From an uncultured Prevotellaceae bacterium (GTDB taxonomy: Bacteria; Bacteroidota; Bacteroidia; Bacteroidales; Muribaculaceae), in the NCBI GenBank assembly GCA_947254205.1, contig CAMYCE010000030.1, positions 1-22,696 of the forward strand: a stretch of DNA of 22,696 nt, given 5' to 3'. Under the pieces are notes generated by a model, which made no database searches, had not been told where the DNA came from, and saw only the letters and a list, made by a program, of their open reading frames with translations. This document shows, in pieces, positions 8,244 to 16,436 of the stretch. The translations under genes and the position numbers were made by a program. Numbering within the stretch: position 1 is the first letter of the stretch; each line of letters starts with the position of its first letter.

Positions 8244-9176
8244 ATGGAACACGTTAAATGTTTAATTATCGGTTCGGGTCCTGCTGGCTACACAGCAGCT
8301 ATCTATTGTGCCCGTGCCAATGTGAATGCAGTGCTCTATGCCGGTATTCAACCAGGCGGACAGCTCACTCAAACTACCACCATCGAAAACTACCCAGCCT
8401 TCCCCAATGGCATTGAAGGCACCCAGCTCATGGAGAATATGCGCCAGCAGGCAATCAATGTGGGCGGTGACTTGCGCAATGGTATTGTGTCGAAAATCGA
8501 CCTCTCCAAGCGTCCATTTGTCGCTACTATCGATGCTGAAACCCAAATCGAGGCCGAGACCGTGATTATTGCTACCGGCGCTTCGGCCAAGTATTTAGGA
8601 CTCGACGACGAAAAGAAATATTCGGGTCTGGGCGTTTCGGCCTGTGCCACCTGCGATGGTTTCTTCTATCGCAAAAAGGTGGTGGCTGTTGTGGGCGGTG
8701 GCGACACTGCTTGCGAGGAAGCCCACTACTTGAGCAACATGGCTCGCAAGGTCTACATGATTGTGCGCAAGCCATTCTTGCGCGCTTCGGCAGCGATGCA
8801 AAAGAGAGTAGAGGAGAAAGAAAACATCGAAATTCTCTACAACACCAACACTGTGGGCCTTTTTGGCGACGGTGGTGTAGAAGGTGCCCACTTGGTGAAG
8901 TTTAAAGGTACCGACAAAGAAGAAATGCTCGACATTGCTATCGACGGCTTCTTCTTGGCCATTGGGCACAACCCCAATACTGAGTTCCTTGAAGGGCAGG
9001 TTGAACTCGACGAGTTGGGCTACATTAAATTGGCAGGTCCCACTACTCAAACGAGCGTAGAGGGCGTGTTTGCCGCTGGCGATGTGGCCGATCCTCGCTA
9101 TCGCCAAGCCGTGATTGCGGCAGGTGCTGGTAGTCGTGCTGCCCTTGATGTTGAGAAATTCCTTGCCGAGCAATAA
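8244..9176 (+). CDS. trxB: Thioredoxin-disulfide reductase
   Basis: TrxB passes electrons from NADPH through FAD to thioredoxin in the cytoplasm. The 310 residues are the normal length. The FAD-binding motif IIGSGPAGYTAAIY is at the N-terminus, and the redox pair CATC is at residues 134-137. The NADPH-binding motif VVGGGDTACEEA follows, and the second FAD motif is GVFAAGDVADPRYRQ near the C-terminus. The gene lies 18 nt after the LolA-like gene and is followed by a stem-loop, so it is probably the last gene of the left + strand unit. Confidence 0.96.
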   Translation: MEHVKCLIIGSGPAGYTAAIYCARANVNAVLYAGIQPGGQLTQTTTIENYPAFPNGIEGTQLMENMRQQAINVGGDLRNGIVSKIDLSKRPFVATIDAETQIEAETVIIATGASAKYLGLDDEKKYSGLGVSACATCDGFFYRKKVVAVVGGGDTACEEAHYLSNMARKVYMIVRKPFLRASAAMQKRVEEKENIEILYNTNTVGLFGDGGVEGAHLVKFKGTDKEEMLDIAIDGFFLAIGHNPNTEFLEGQVELDELGYIKLAGPTTQTSVEGVFAAGDVADPRYRQAVIAAGAGSRAALDVEKFLAEQ

Positions 9177-9209
9177 GCACTATTGCCCAATCCCATAAGG
9201 TTTACCCGT

Positions 9210-9241
9210 GTTCACCTCTCGCCAGCCAGTGAGAGGTGAAC
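9210..9241 (+). terminator. Stem-loop terminator after trxB
   Basis: GTTCACCTCTC (9210-9220) and GAGAGGTGAAC (9231-9241) form a perfect 11-bp stem with a 10-nt loop, 33 nt after the trxB stop. The bases after it (TATTTAAAG) are only weakly T-rich, so termination may be partial. Confidence 0.65.
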
Positions 9242-9299
9242 TATTTAAAGTCTCACACAATTAGACGTTTATCGTTGAGGAAATTTGCAAAATTTTGAG

Positions 9300-9307
9300 T
9301 ATATTTG
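9300..9307 (+). promoter_or_regulatory. Bacteroidetes-type -7 box (TATATTTG)
   Basis: TATATTTG fits TAnnTTTG and lies 48 nt before ATG 9355, just after the trxB hairpin. The nearest TTG upstream (9275-9277) is 22 nt away, slightly longer than the usual 19-21. It suggests that the next gene is transcribed on its own. Confidence 0.5.
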
Positions 9308-9354
9308 TGAAATAAATACTGAATATTCATCTATAAAATTTCAAACAATTACCA

Positions 9355-10200
9355 ATGAACAAATTTACTTTTTTGGCCTTGGCAGGCCTTCTTGGTTGTG
9401 CATTCACAATGAAGGCACAAAATCACGAAGCAGTAGACTTGGGCTTGCCCAGTGGCACATGTTGGGCCACGACCAACATCGGCACCGATAAAGCCACCGA
9501 TACTGGCATCTACTTTGCATGGGGCGATGTGAATGGCCACACCGATGAAGAGGCGTGGGAGTTTAGCTGGAACAATTATCTAAAGCACTTAGGTGCCAAT
9601 TTCTCCGATGCCACAAGTGCTGGCACCGATGCCGACCCCTTGCGCGACTACTTGAAGGGTGGTAGCAAATATAGCGAGAATGGCTTGCAAGGCACCGAGT
9701 TTGATGCAGCAACCAAGCATTGGGGAACCAGCTGGGGCACTCCCACCAAGCAACAGCTTGACGAGTTGCGCTCCCTGTGCAAGTGGACTTGGGTGCAGGG
9801 CAGTGGCTCCGACCTCAATGGCTATTCGGTGAAAGGTCCCAACGGCAAAACCATTTTCATGCCTGCAGCCGGCTACTACGATGAGAAAAAGCAAGTGAGC
9901 CTTGTGCAGTCCTATGGCGGATATTGGTCTTCAACATCATCTACCGATAAAGCCTCGAAAGCCGCCAGTGTCTACTTCGACGATGGCTATGTAGACCAAA
10001 ACGATAGTTATGATGAGCGTTTCATGGGGCTTCCCATTCGCCCCGTGAAATTGGTTGCCACAGCTGTCGAGAATGTAAAAACTGCCGATGCAGTGCCAGT
10101 GGCATATTACGACTTGTGTGGCCACAAGTTGAATGCTCCTTGTGAGGGTGTCAACATTGTGCACATGAGTGATGGCACCACCCACAAAATCATCAAATAA
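9355..10200 (+). CDS. Secreted protein with Fibrobacter-paralogous-type domain
   Basis: This 281-residue exported protein has unknown function. The first 22 residues are a signal peptide. LLGC at 13-16 could also be read as a lipobox, so a lipoprotein is possible, but MKAQ|N looks like a normal cleavage site. The body opens with EAVDLGLPSGTCWATTNIG and continues with IYFAWGDVN, GTSWGTPTKQQLDELRSLC, YGGYWSSTSS and FMGLPIRPV. These are the hallmarks of the Fibrobacter succinogenes major paralogous (FISUMP-like) domain, common in secreted Bacteroidales proteins. The last 35 residues (YYDLCGHKLNAPCEGVNIV ... DGTTHKIIK) resemble the short C-terminal sorting tails of type IX substrates in Prevotella. 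It sits alone between its own promoter-like box and a bidirectional terminator. Confidence 0.85.
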   Translation: MNKFTFLALAGLLGCAFTMKAQNHEAVDLGLPSGTCWATTNIGTDKATDTGIYFAWGDVNGHTDEEAWEFSWNNYLKHLGANFSDATSAGTDADPLRDYLKGGSKYSENGLQGTEFDAATKHWGTSWGTPTKQQLDELRSLCKWTWVQGSGSDLNGYSVKGPNGKTIFMPAAGYYDEKKQVSLVQSYGGYWSSTSSTDKASKAASVYFDDGYVDQNDSYDERFMGLPIRPVKLVATAVENVKTADAVPVAYYDLCGHKLNAPCEGVNIVHMSDGTTHKIIK

Positions 10201-10226
10201 CGATTACCTCCACAGCAATCTCGTTG

Positions 10227-10288
10227 TAAACCCAAATCGGTCATTAGAAAAAACTTCTTGTCATTTTCTAACGACCGATTTGGGTTTA
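10227..10288. terminator. Bidirectional terminator, 25-bp near-perfect palindrome
   Basis: The arms at 10227-10251 and 10264-10288 pair over 25 bp with one G-T/A-C difference (CATTAG against CTAACG) around a 12-nt loop. It lies between two convergent genes. Reading +, it is followed by AACTTTTTCTTTT, a T-rich tail. The right arm contains the TAA stop of menE (10286-10288 on the - strand), so the menE transcript enters the hairpin as translation ends. A near copy of the left arm occurs at 22648-22668. Confidence 0.8.
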
Positions 10289-11281
10289 AACTTTTTCTTT
10301 TGTAAGGGTCGCGAGGTGGTTGAGGGCTTGGCGGGCGGGTTTGCCGGTGGCTGTGAGGGGGAGGTGGTCGATGTGCACAACGAGGCGCGGCCGTTCATAT
10401 TTGTTGGTGAGCGCATTGCTGCACAGGTTTTTCACTGCTTCAAGGTCTTTTTCCTCGGTGAGTAGCACCACAATTTCGCCAAATTGTGCATCTTGCCGTT
10501 TGCTGATGGCAAAAGGCGTTTTCAAGTGTTTTTTCAACTTATTTTCAATCTCTTCGATTTGCAATTTGATGCCACCGCTGTTTATCACGTTGTCGATGCG
10601 CCCCATGATGCGAAATTGGCGACCATTGGGGGCAAACTCCACTCGGTCGTTGGTCACGAGCCTTTGAGCACACACGGCAGGGGCGTCAATCACAAGGCAA
10701 CCTCGCTCATCGGCTGTGAGCGCAACGCCATCGAAGGGGGTGTACCACTCGCTGGCATTGGGGCCGTTGAGCCGTCGCAGGGCAATGTGGGAGAGTGTTT
10801 CGGTCATGCCATAGGTGCTCCACACCGCATGGGGAAAATGCAGGAGTTGCCGGGCCAACTCGGCATCAATGCCACCACCGCCAATTATCAGGTGGCGTGT
10901 GCTTTGCAACAGGTCGTGTTCTTGTGCTACTTGCAGGGTGTTTTTCACTTGCAAGGGCACCATGGCGACAAAATCAAGAGGCACGTTTTGTCCCATCAGC
11001 GATTGCATGGGGTGGCTGCTGGGGGGCACCACAATGAGCTTCAGCCCACGCTCAAGGGCGCGCACCACCATCATTTTGCCGGCAATGTAGTCGAGAGGCA
11101 TGCACAGTAGGGCAGTGTTGCCGGCTTGCAACCCTAAAAAGTCGCAAGTGATGCGCGCGCTCTCCAGCATGCGCCTTTTTTCTACTTGCAGGAGTTTGGG
11201 CTTGCCTGTTGAACCGCTGGTGTGCACCATGATGTGCTCATCGTCGTTGTGCCACTGTTTCAAGAATTCTTGGTAATCCAC
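10286..11281 (-). CDS. menE: o-Succinylbenzoate-CoA ligase (MenE)
   Basis: MenE adenylates o-succinylbenzoate and joins it to CoA in menaquinone synthesis. The 331 residues belong to the ANL adenylating family. The phosphate-binding loop is HTSGSTGKPKLL (20-31). YGMTETLSHIALR is the A5 motif, GRIDNVINSGGIKLQIEEIE is the hinge region with the adenylate-binding aspartate, and LTATGKPAR carries the C-terminal catalytic lysine. It is shorter than the 450-500 residues of many MenE proteins because the N-terminal region is reduced, which I believe is usual in Bacteroidales. It starts at GTG 11281 inside the last codons of menC (22-nt overlap). It is the last gene of the operon and its stop lies in the terminator palindrome. 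Confidence 0.92.
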   Translation of the reverse strand: MDYQEFLKQWHNDDEHIMVHTSGSTGKPKLLQVEKRRMLESARITCDFLGLQAGNTALLCMPLDYIAGKMMVVRALERGLKLIVVPPSSHPMQSLMGQNVPLDFVAMVPLQVKNTLQVAQEHDLLQSTRHLIIGGGGIDAELARQLLHFPHAVWSTYGMTETLSHIALRRLNGPNASEWYTPFDGVALTADERGCLVIDAPAVCAQRLVTNDRVEFAPNGRQFRIMGRIDNVINSGGIKLQIEEIENKLKKHLKTPFAISKRQDAQFGEIVVLLTEEKDLEAVKNLCSNALTNKYERPRLVVHIDHLPLTATGKPARQALNHLATLTKEKV

Positions 11282-12300
11282 AAGCAGTCTTTTTTAATGG
11301 TGAGTGGCATGTCGATATTATCGGTAAACAACATTCCCGTGCCCAGTCCTTGTGGCATGGCAATGTGTGGACCATAGAGGTGGGCAGCAAGCTCGGCAAT
11401 GGCGCAAAGCCCCACATTGCTCTCAAGTGCACTGGTAATCCAACTGCCCACACCACGCTCCTTGGCCAGTTTCACCCACTCGCATGTGCCGGCTATGCCT
11501 CCATGAAGCGAAGGCTTGAGAATGATGTATTGTGGCTTGATGGTGTCGAGCAATGCCACTTTGCCTGCTGTGGAGTTGATGCCTATAAGCTCCTCGTCGA
11601 GGGCAATGGGCAGTGGCGATTGCTTGCACAAGCGTGCCATTTCTTGCCATTGTCTTGCCATGATGGGCTGTTCAATTGAGTGAATGTCGTGTTGAGCCAG
11701 TTGGGTGAGACGTTGCAGAGCCTCATGGGGGGCAAAACCGCCATTGGCATCAACCCGCAGTTCCACCTGCTTGCTGTCGAAGTGATTGCGCAGGTGCTTA
11801 ATCAAGTTGAGCTCATGCTCAAAGTTGATGGCACCTATTTTGAGTTTCACGCATCTGAAGCCTTGCTCCAACTTTTGTTGCAGTCGTTCAAGCATTTCGT
11901 CATAGTTGCCCATCCACACCAGTCCGTTGATGGAAATGCCCTCTTTGCCTCGTGAAAAAGGGGTGTCAAATAGTGCTCCACCAGCTTTTGCCAGCCTTTG
12001 CATTGCCACTTCAATGCCAAATTGCATGGAGGGATAGTTGCGCAAGGCTTCAAGGTCGATGTGTGCATTTTGTTCAATGTTACGACACACGTCACGCAGT
12101 TTTTCCTCATAGTTGGGCAGGTCATCACAACTCAACTGGGGCAGGGGAGCACACTCGCCAGTGCCACTGTTGCCGTGGAGGTCATGTGCCGTTACCAGCC
12201 ACGTGAGCCGAGTGTGATACACTCCTCGCGATGTGCCGGCAGGTTGCTTGAAATGCAAAGTGCGAGCCTCAATGTCAAACCAAATTTTCTCCATAATCAT
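11260..12300 (-). CDS. menC: o-Succinylbenzoate synthase (MenC)
   Basis: MenC dehydrates SHCHC to o-succinylbenzoate. It has 346 residues and is an enolase-superfamily barrel of the muconate-lactonising subgroup. The expected catalytic set is present: the lysine pair K152/K154 in VKLKIG; metal ligands D184 (RVDANGGF), E210 (SIEQP) and D235 (ALDEE); and K262 in ILKPS. The N-terminal capping domain covers about 1-120. Two in-frame ATGs (12300 and 12294) are possible starts and differ by two residues. The gap to menB is 47 nt with no promoter-like box, so it is read from the same transcript. Some members of this family racemise N-acyl amino acids, but the operon context decides for MenC. Confidence 0.93.
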   Translation of the reverse strand: MIMEKIWFDIEARTLHFKQPAGTSRGVYHTRLTWLVTAHDLHGNSGTGECAPLPQLSCDDLPNYEEKLRDVCRNIEQNAHIDLEALRNYPSMQFGIEVAMQRLAKAGGALFDTPFSRGKEGISINGLVWMGNYDEMLERLQQKLEQGFRCVKLKIGAINFEHELNLIKHLRNHFDSKQVELRVDANGGFAPHEALQRLTQLAQHDIHSIEQPIMARQWQEMARLCKQSPLPIALDEELIGINSTAGKVALLDTIKPQYIILKPSLHGGIAGTCEWVKLAKERGVGSWITSALESNVGLCAIAELAAHLYGPHIAMPQGLGTGMLFTDNIDMPLTIKKDCLWITKNS

Positions 12301-12347
12301 AAAACGTGGGCTAACAAATAAATTTGTGCCGTTGGTAGAAGTATTGT

Positions 12348-13175
12348 TTATGGCAGTTTGGGATATTTCTGGAAATCGGGTTTGCGTTTTTCCAAAAATG
12401 CCTTGCCGCCTTCTTGTGCCTCGTCGAGGAAGTAGTAGAGCATGGTGGCATCGCCAGCCAGTTCTTGAATGCCGGCCTGGCCGTCGAGTTCGGCGTTGAG
12501 CCCTGCCTTAATCATGCGCAATGCCAGTGGCGAACGTTCCATCATGGTTTGTGCCCACTCCACACAGGTGTCTTCGAGTTTTTCAAAAGGAACCACGGCA
12601 TTCACCATGCCCATTTTTTCGGCTTCGAGGGCAGTGTATTGACGGCACAAGAACCAAATTTCGCGTGCTTTTTTCTGTCCCACACATCGAGCCAAATAAG
12701 AGGAGCCAAACCCTGCGTCAAATGAGCCTACCTTGGGGCCGGTTTGACCAAAAATAGCGTTTTCGCTGGCAATGGTGAGGTCGCACACCACATGCAGCAC
12801 ATGACCACCACCAATGGCATAGCCATTGACCATTGCAATCACGGGTTTGGGCAGTGAGCGTATTTGTTTTTGCACGTCGAGCACATTCAGGCGAGGCACT
12901 CCATCTTCGCCCACATAGCCACCACGGCCCTTCACATTCATGTCGCCACCGCTGCAAAATGCCTTGTCGCCAGCACCGGTGAGCAACACCACCCCAATGC
13001 GTGAAGCTTCACGGCAATAGGCAAAGGCTTGGCTCATCTCCCATGTAGTGCGAGGGGTGAAAGCGTTGCGATAGCGTGGACGGTTGATGGTGATTTTGGC
13101 GATACCCTCATATTCTTCAAACAGGATTTCCTTGAAATCGAAACCCTCAATGTTTATCCATTCTCTTGTTGTCAT
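12348..13175 (-). CDS. menB: 1,4-Dihydroxy-2-naphthoyl-CoA synthase (MenB)
   Basis: MenB closes the second ring of the naphthoquinone by an intramolecular Claisen condensation of succinylbenzoyl-CoA. The 275 residues form a crotonase fold. Visible motifs are the CoA/oxyanion segment CSGGDMN (74-80), NGYAIGGGH (117-125) and the MenB-specific GQTGPKVGSFDAGFGS (143-158). A C-terminal KRKPDFQKYPKLP tail is typical of the family. The ATG overlaps the menD stop as ATGA (13172-13175), so the two are translationally coupled. Confidence 0.96.
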   Translation of the reverse strand: MTTREWINIEGFDFKEILFEEYEGIAKITINRPRYRNAFTPRTTWEMSQAFAYCREASRIGVVLLTGAGDKAFCSGGDMNVKGRGGYVGEDGVPRLNVLDVQKQIRSLPKPVIAMVNGYAIGGGHVLHVVCDLTIASENAIFGQTGPKVGSFDAGFGSSYLARCVGQKKAREIWFLCRQYTALEAEKMGMVNAVVPFEKLEDTCVEWAQTMMERSPLALRMIKAGLNAELDGQAGIQELAGDATMLYYFLDEAQEGGKAFLEKRKPDFQKYPKLP

Positions 13176-14851
13176 TGATTGATTGTGTTATAAAGTGTGT
13201 AATAAAAATTCTTATAAGCTGTTTCGTCATGGCTTGCCTCGGTCAACACCTCAAGCAACATGGGCTGGTGGCTCGTGGGTGTCAAGAGCCATTGCACGCC
13301 TTGCCTTAGTTCTTGCTCATTGTGGGCAGTGCGGTAGGCCACATGATTTTGCTCGCAAATGCCTTGGGCGTGGGTGTTGTGGCTGGCTGCAACCAAGTTG
13401 TTGCGCAGTGGGCCGTTTTCAAGCCCTTTGAGTTGCCTGAAAATGCCTCCGCCGCCATTGTTGAGCAACACAATGCGCAGGTTGCCTTGCAAGTTTTGGT
13501 TCCACAGGGCATTTTGGTCATAAAAGAAGCTCAAGTCGCCAGTCACGAGCAAGGTGTTGCACTCGCTTGCTATCGAGAAACCGGCAGCTGTCGATACCGA
13601 GCCTTCAATGCCATTGATGCCACGATTGCACCACACATAGTGGTGCCCTTGGGCATAGAGGCAGGCAAGGCGAATGGAGGTGCTGTTGGCATAGTGCACA
13701 TGCCATGTGCCATGTTGAGTGGCTTCTTGCAACAGCAGTTCCAATTCCCGTACGGCCATGAGTTGCGAATAGGCAGGCTTGTGGGCGTGAATGTGCTCCG
13801 TCACGCCTCTGTTGGCTTGTTGCCACAATTCAATGTAGGCAGTTGAGCCGGGGGGGAGGGGGCTATTTTGCATGAGCTGTGCCATGTTGTGTAAAATGTG
13901 GCCGGGTTCTCCCTCTACTATGCCCCTCAAGTGCATGAAGGTGTCGTGAACCATGCTGTCGAGTCCCACTTTCCACACGAGGGCTTGGCTCTTGCGCAAA
14001 AATTGCTTTAATCGCTTGCTCACGATGGCATCGCCCACATAGAGCACAAAATCGGGCATGAGGTCATCATGATTTTTGCAGGCATAGAGGATTTCTTCGG
14101 CATGTGCGGTCGTGTTTACTGCTGCGATGGGTTCACCCACTATCACAGCTCTTTTTTGTAACATTTCTATTGCTTCTGCAATCGTTGAGTTTGCGGTCGA
14201 TTGCCCCAATACAATCATGGGTCTTTGAGCCTGTGTGAAATCGGCTTGCAACAAGGCCGTATTGCCTGTTTCGGCTTCAGCAAAGTCAATTTTTCGCTCA
14301 TCGGGCAATTGTGCAGTAGTGAAATCAAATAATGGCTCGCCAATGGGCACATTGATGTGCACGCTTGCCCTGTTGCGTTTGTTGCACTCGATGAGGGCTT
14401 CGTTCACCAGTCGGTTGCAATGCCAGCGTTCTTCTTCATTGCCGGGCTGGGGCAGTGTCACGCTTTTGGCCACGCAATTGTGCAGGGCTTGTGGTTGCCT
14501 CATGGTTTGGCCGTCGAGTTGGTCAATCCATGCTTCAGGCCGGTCGGCCGAGATCACAACAATGCCGTTGTGCTGATAGGTGGCCTCGGCTGCGGCAGGA
14601 GCCACATTGAGCAAGGCAGTGCCCGAAGTCACGCACACAGCAACCGCTCTACCTGTGGCTTGGGCAAGGCCTAAAGCCATGAAACCGGCACTGCGCTCAT
14701 CGGTCACAGGATAGCAAGCAATGTCGTGGCACTCATTGAGGTTGTTGATGATGGGCGCGTTGCGCGAGCCAGGGCACACCACGGCATGTTTGATGCCATG
14801 TTTCACGAGCAAGGCTGTGAGTATGTTTACGTTTTCTTTGTTGCAGTACAT
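13172..14851 (-). CDS. menD: SEPHCHC synthase (MenD)
   Basis: MenD is the ThDP-dependent enzyme that adds a succinyl semialdehyde unit from 2-oxoglutarate to isochorismate. From ATG 14851 it has 559 residues, the usual length. The N-terminal domain carries CPGSRNAP (26-33), the ThDP-activating glutamate E52 in TDERSAGF, and TSGTALLNVAPAAAEA. The C-terminal domain has the ThDP/Mg motif GDLSFFYDQNALWNQ ... LLNNGGGGIF. The frame stays open for 39 more codons upstream, but those overlap the end of menF in a different frame and encode no conserved sequence. ATG 14851 lies 13 nt after the menF stop and begins with MYCNKENVNILTALL, as homologues do. Confidence 0.95.
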   Translation of the reverse strand: MYCNKENVNILTALLVKHGIKHAVVCPGSRNAPIINNLNECHDIACYPVTDERSAGFMALGLAQATGRAVAVCVTSGTALLNVAPAAAEATYQHNGIVVISADRPEAWIDQLDGQTMRQPQALHNCVAKSVTLPQPGNEEERWHCNRLVNEALIECNKRNRASVHINVPIGEPLFDFTTAQLPDERKIDFAEAETGNTALLQADFTQAQRPMIVLGQSTANSTIAEAIEMLQKRAVIVGEPIAAVNTTAHAEEILYACKNHDDLMPDFVLYVGDAIVSKRLKQFLRKSQALVWKVGLDSMVHDTFMHLRGIVEGEPGHILHNMAQLMQNSPLPPGSTAYIELWQQANRGVTEHIHAHKPAYSQLMAVRELELLLQEATQHGTWHVHYANSTSIRLACLYAQGHHYVWCNRGINGIEGSVSTAAGFSIASECNTLLVTGDLSFFYDQNALWNQNLQGNLRIVLLNNGGGGIFRQLKGLENGPLRNNLVAASHNTHAQGICEQNHVAYRTAHNEQELRQGVQWLLTPTSHQPMLLEVLTEASHDETAYKNFYYTLYNTINQ

Positions 14852-14864
14852 GAGTGTTTGGCTT

Positions 14865-15884
14865 TTAGTCTGTTGTTTTAAGCAACTTGAGCATGGTCTC
14901 CATTTTGGCTTGGGTTTCATTCCACTCCTCTTGCTCGTTGCTATTGGGCAAGAGCCCCCCTCCGGCATAGAGCAGGCAACGATTTTGCTCTATTTTCATG
15001 CAGCGCAACGACACATAGAGGTGGGTGTGGTCGCTTAGAGAGAGAGGTCCCATGAAACCGCTATAATATTGCCGTGCAGCACCCTCATGGGCCATGATAA
15101 ACTCTCGTGTAGCTTCCTTGGGTGTGCCACACACGGCAGGAGTGGGGTATAGCTCATCGAGCAGATTGCCCACAAGCTGGGCATCGTTGAGCGTGAAGTT
15201 GAATGTGGTTTTCAAGTGCAACAGGGCACCGGCTTGCACGGTGTGAGGGCCATTTTGCTCGATGTGGGTGCCCCAATTGTGCAGGCATTGAGCAATATAG
15301 GTTGTCACCAGTTGTTGCTCTGCTATGTTTTTGTTGCTCCACCGGGGTGTGTTGCTCTCTTGGCAAGGCATGGTTCCGGCAAGGGCGGCTGTGCTCCATT
15401 GCTTGCCATGGCCTTGCAACAGCACTTCGGGCGTGGCTGTGAGCCACGTGCCACACTCCGGAGTGTGAACAAGTGCCACAAACATGTGGGGATAAAGCCT
15501 GCAAGCCCTGTTAAACAAATCCTCAACATGGGGTTGCTCGTGCATCTCTACACGGCAACCGCGAGCCAACACAATTTTTTCAAAGTGCCCTATGGCGATT
15601 TGCTCATGATAGAGGTTGAAATGGCATGCATATTCCTCACGGTTGTCACGCTCTTTTGCAATGCCAATGGGGAGAGTTGTGGGTTGTGAGGGAGTGAATG
15701 TTTCGACACTCTCGGCTTCGATAAGCAAAATGGGCGTATGAGGGCTGGGGGTGAAAGGTGCCACCACAAAGCCTTGTTGGCCATTGAGCTTGTTGCACGA
15801 TTGCATCAAGATAGGGCTTTTCGATGAGGTGATGCGTGTAGCCGTCTCTTGGTCGGGGAGTCGATATAGGGCAAAGCAGGTCAT
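14865..15884 (-). CDS. menF: Isochorismate synthase (MenF)
   Basis: This enzyme converts chorismate to isochorismate and commits it to menaquinone. The 339 residues form a chorismate-binding fold, with an N-terminal part shorter than in E. coli MenF. The general-base lysine K103 lies in FEKIVLARG. Other family signatures are TATPEVLLQ, AGTMPC, LDELYPTPAVCGTPKEATREFI, RQYYSGFMGP, and the metal-binding end YAGGGLLPNSNEQEEWNETQAKM. A salicylate- or siderophore-linked isochorismate synthase (EntC type) is excluded by the operon. The ATG overlaps the stop of the thioesterase gene as ATGA. Confidence 0.94.
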   Translation of the reverse strand: MTCFALYRLPDQETATRITSSKSPILMQSCNKLNGQQGFVVAPFTPSPHTPILLIEAESVETFTPSQPTTLPIGIAKERDNREEYACHFNLYHEQIAIGHFEKIVLARGCRVEMHEQPHVEDLFNRACRLYPHMFVALVHTPECGTWLTATPEVLLQGHGKQWSTAALAGTMPCQESNTPRWSNKNIAEQQLVTTYIAQCLHNWGTHIEQNGPHTVQAGALLHLKTTFNFTLNDAQLVGNLLDELYPTPAVCGTPKEATREFIMAHEGAARQYYSGFMGPLSLSDHTHLYVSLRCMKIEQNRCLLYAGGGLLPNSNEQEEWNETQAKMETMLKLLKTTD

Positions 15885-16303
15885 TTCTCTACTCCGGGGC
15901 TTATGATATAATTGGTTACTCGTGCAGTCGAGGCAATTTCGCCTTTTTCATTCAAGATGTCCACGTTCCACACGTGCAAGGTGCGCCCTTGATGCAAGAT
16001 GCGTGCCACTGCTTTCACGGTTTCACCCACAGGCACGGCTGTGAGATGATGAGCAGTGACATTGGTGCCCATGGGAAATTGCCCTTGCTGGCACAGGCTG
16101 GCACTTCCCACCCCTGCAAGATTCTCGGCCATGGCAAGCGATGTGCCACCGTTCAAGAATCCCAAAGGCTGTCCCACAGCGGCAGTCACCTTGAGGGTTG
16201 CCTCGCAAGTGTGAGGGTCGGGCGTTGAGTGATAGACGATGCCCAGTGTGTTGCCCAAATAATCAACGTCATTTAATTGTTGCTTTACTTTTTCAATATT
16301 CAT
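15881..16303 (-). CDS. Hotdog-fold thioesterase, candidate DHNA-CoA hydrolase
   Basis: The 140 residues are a PaaI/YdiI-type hotdog thioesterase. It is the first gene of the menaquinone operon and overlaps menF by ATGA. The role expected from this position is hydrolysis of 1,4-dihydroxy-2-naphthoyl-CoA, the product of MenB, to DHNA (the MenI step). The core reads GQPLGFLNGGTSLAMAENLAG. The spacing Q45, N51, E60 matches Q48, H54, E63 of E. coli YdiI, so the catalytic glutamate is kept but the usual histidine is asparagine. HHLTAVPVGETVKA and RTLHVWNVDILNEKGEIAS are the later hotdog strands. The assignment to menaquinone rests on context; the fold is clear. Confidence 0.85.
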   Translation of the reverse strand: MNIEKVKQQLNDVDYLGNTLGIVYHSTPDPHTCEATLKVTAAVGQPLGFLNGGTSLAMAENLAGVGSASLCQQGQFPMGTNVTAHHLTAVPVGETVKAVARILHQGRTLHVWNVDILNEKGEIASTARVTNYIISPGVEK

Positions 16304-16343
16304 TGCTCAAGTGAAAAATGTGTGTTTAACCCAAATTTTACTC

Positions 16344-16351
16344 CAAAGTTA
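16344..16351 (-). promoter_or_regulatory. -7 box of the menaquinone operon (TAACTTTG)
   Basis: On the - strand TAACTTTG fits TAnnTTTG and lies 40 nt before the thioesterase ATG (16303). It follows directly after the terminator of the upstream lipoprotein gene. No good TTTG is found 19-21 nt upstream; that position falls in the T-run of the terminator. Confidence 0.5.
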
Positions 16352-16364
16352 CACATTATTATTG

Positions 16365-16402
16365 AAAAAAAGATGGTATCACGATTGTGTAATACCATCT
16401 TT
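16365..16402 (-). terminator. Intrinsic terminator after the lipoprotein gene
   Basis: On the - strand an 11-bp perfect stem (AAAGATGGTAT / ATACCATCTTT, arms 16392-16402 and 16369-16379) with a 12-nt loop is followed by a run of T (complement of 16365-16371). It lies 34 nt after the lipoprotein stop and separates it from the menaquinone operon. Confidence 0.85.
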
Positions 16403-16436
16403 GTGCAAGTTGCCAGAATTGAGTTCTCGCTTTATG

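Noticed and set aside
10484..11110. A 208-codon open frame on the + strand opposite menE
   Set aside because: It is a shadow of menE with no start signal and no recognisable domain.
14852..14968. A 39-residue N-terminal extension of MenD
   Set aside because: It overlaps the end of menF in another frame, is rich in Lys/Pro/Ser/Cys without conservation, and ATG 14851 gives the family's normal start.
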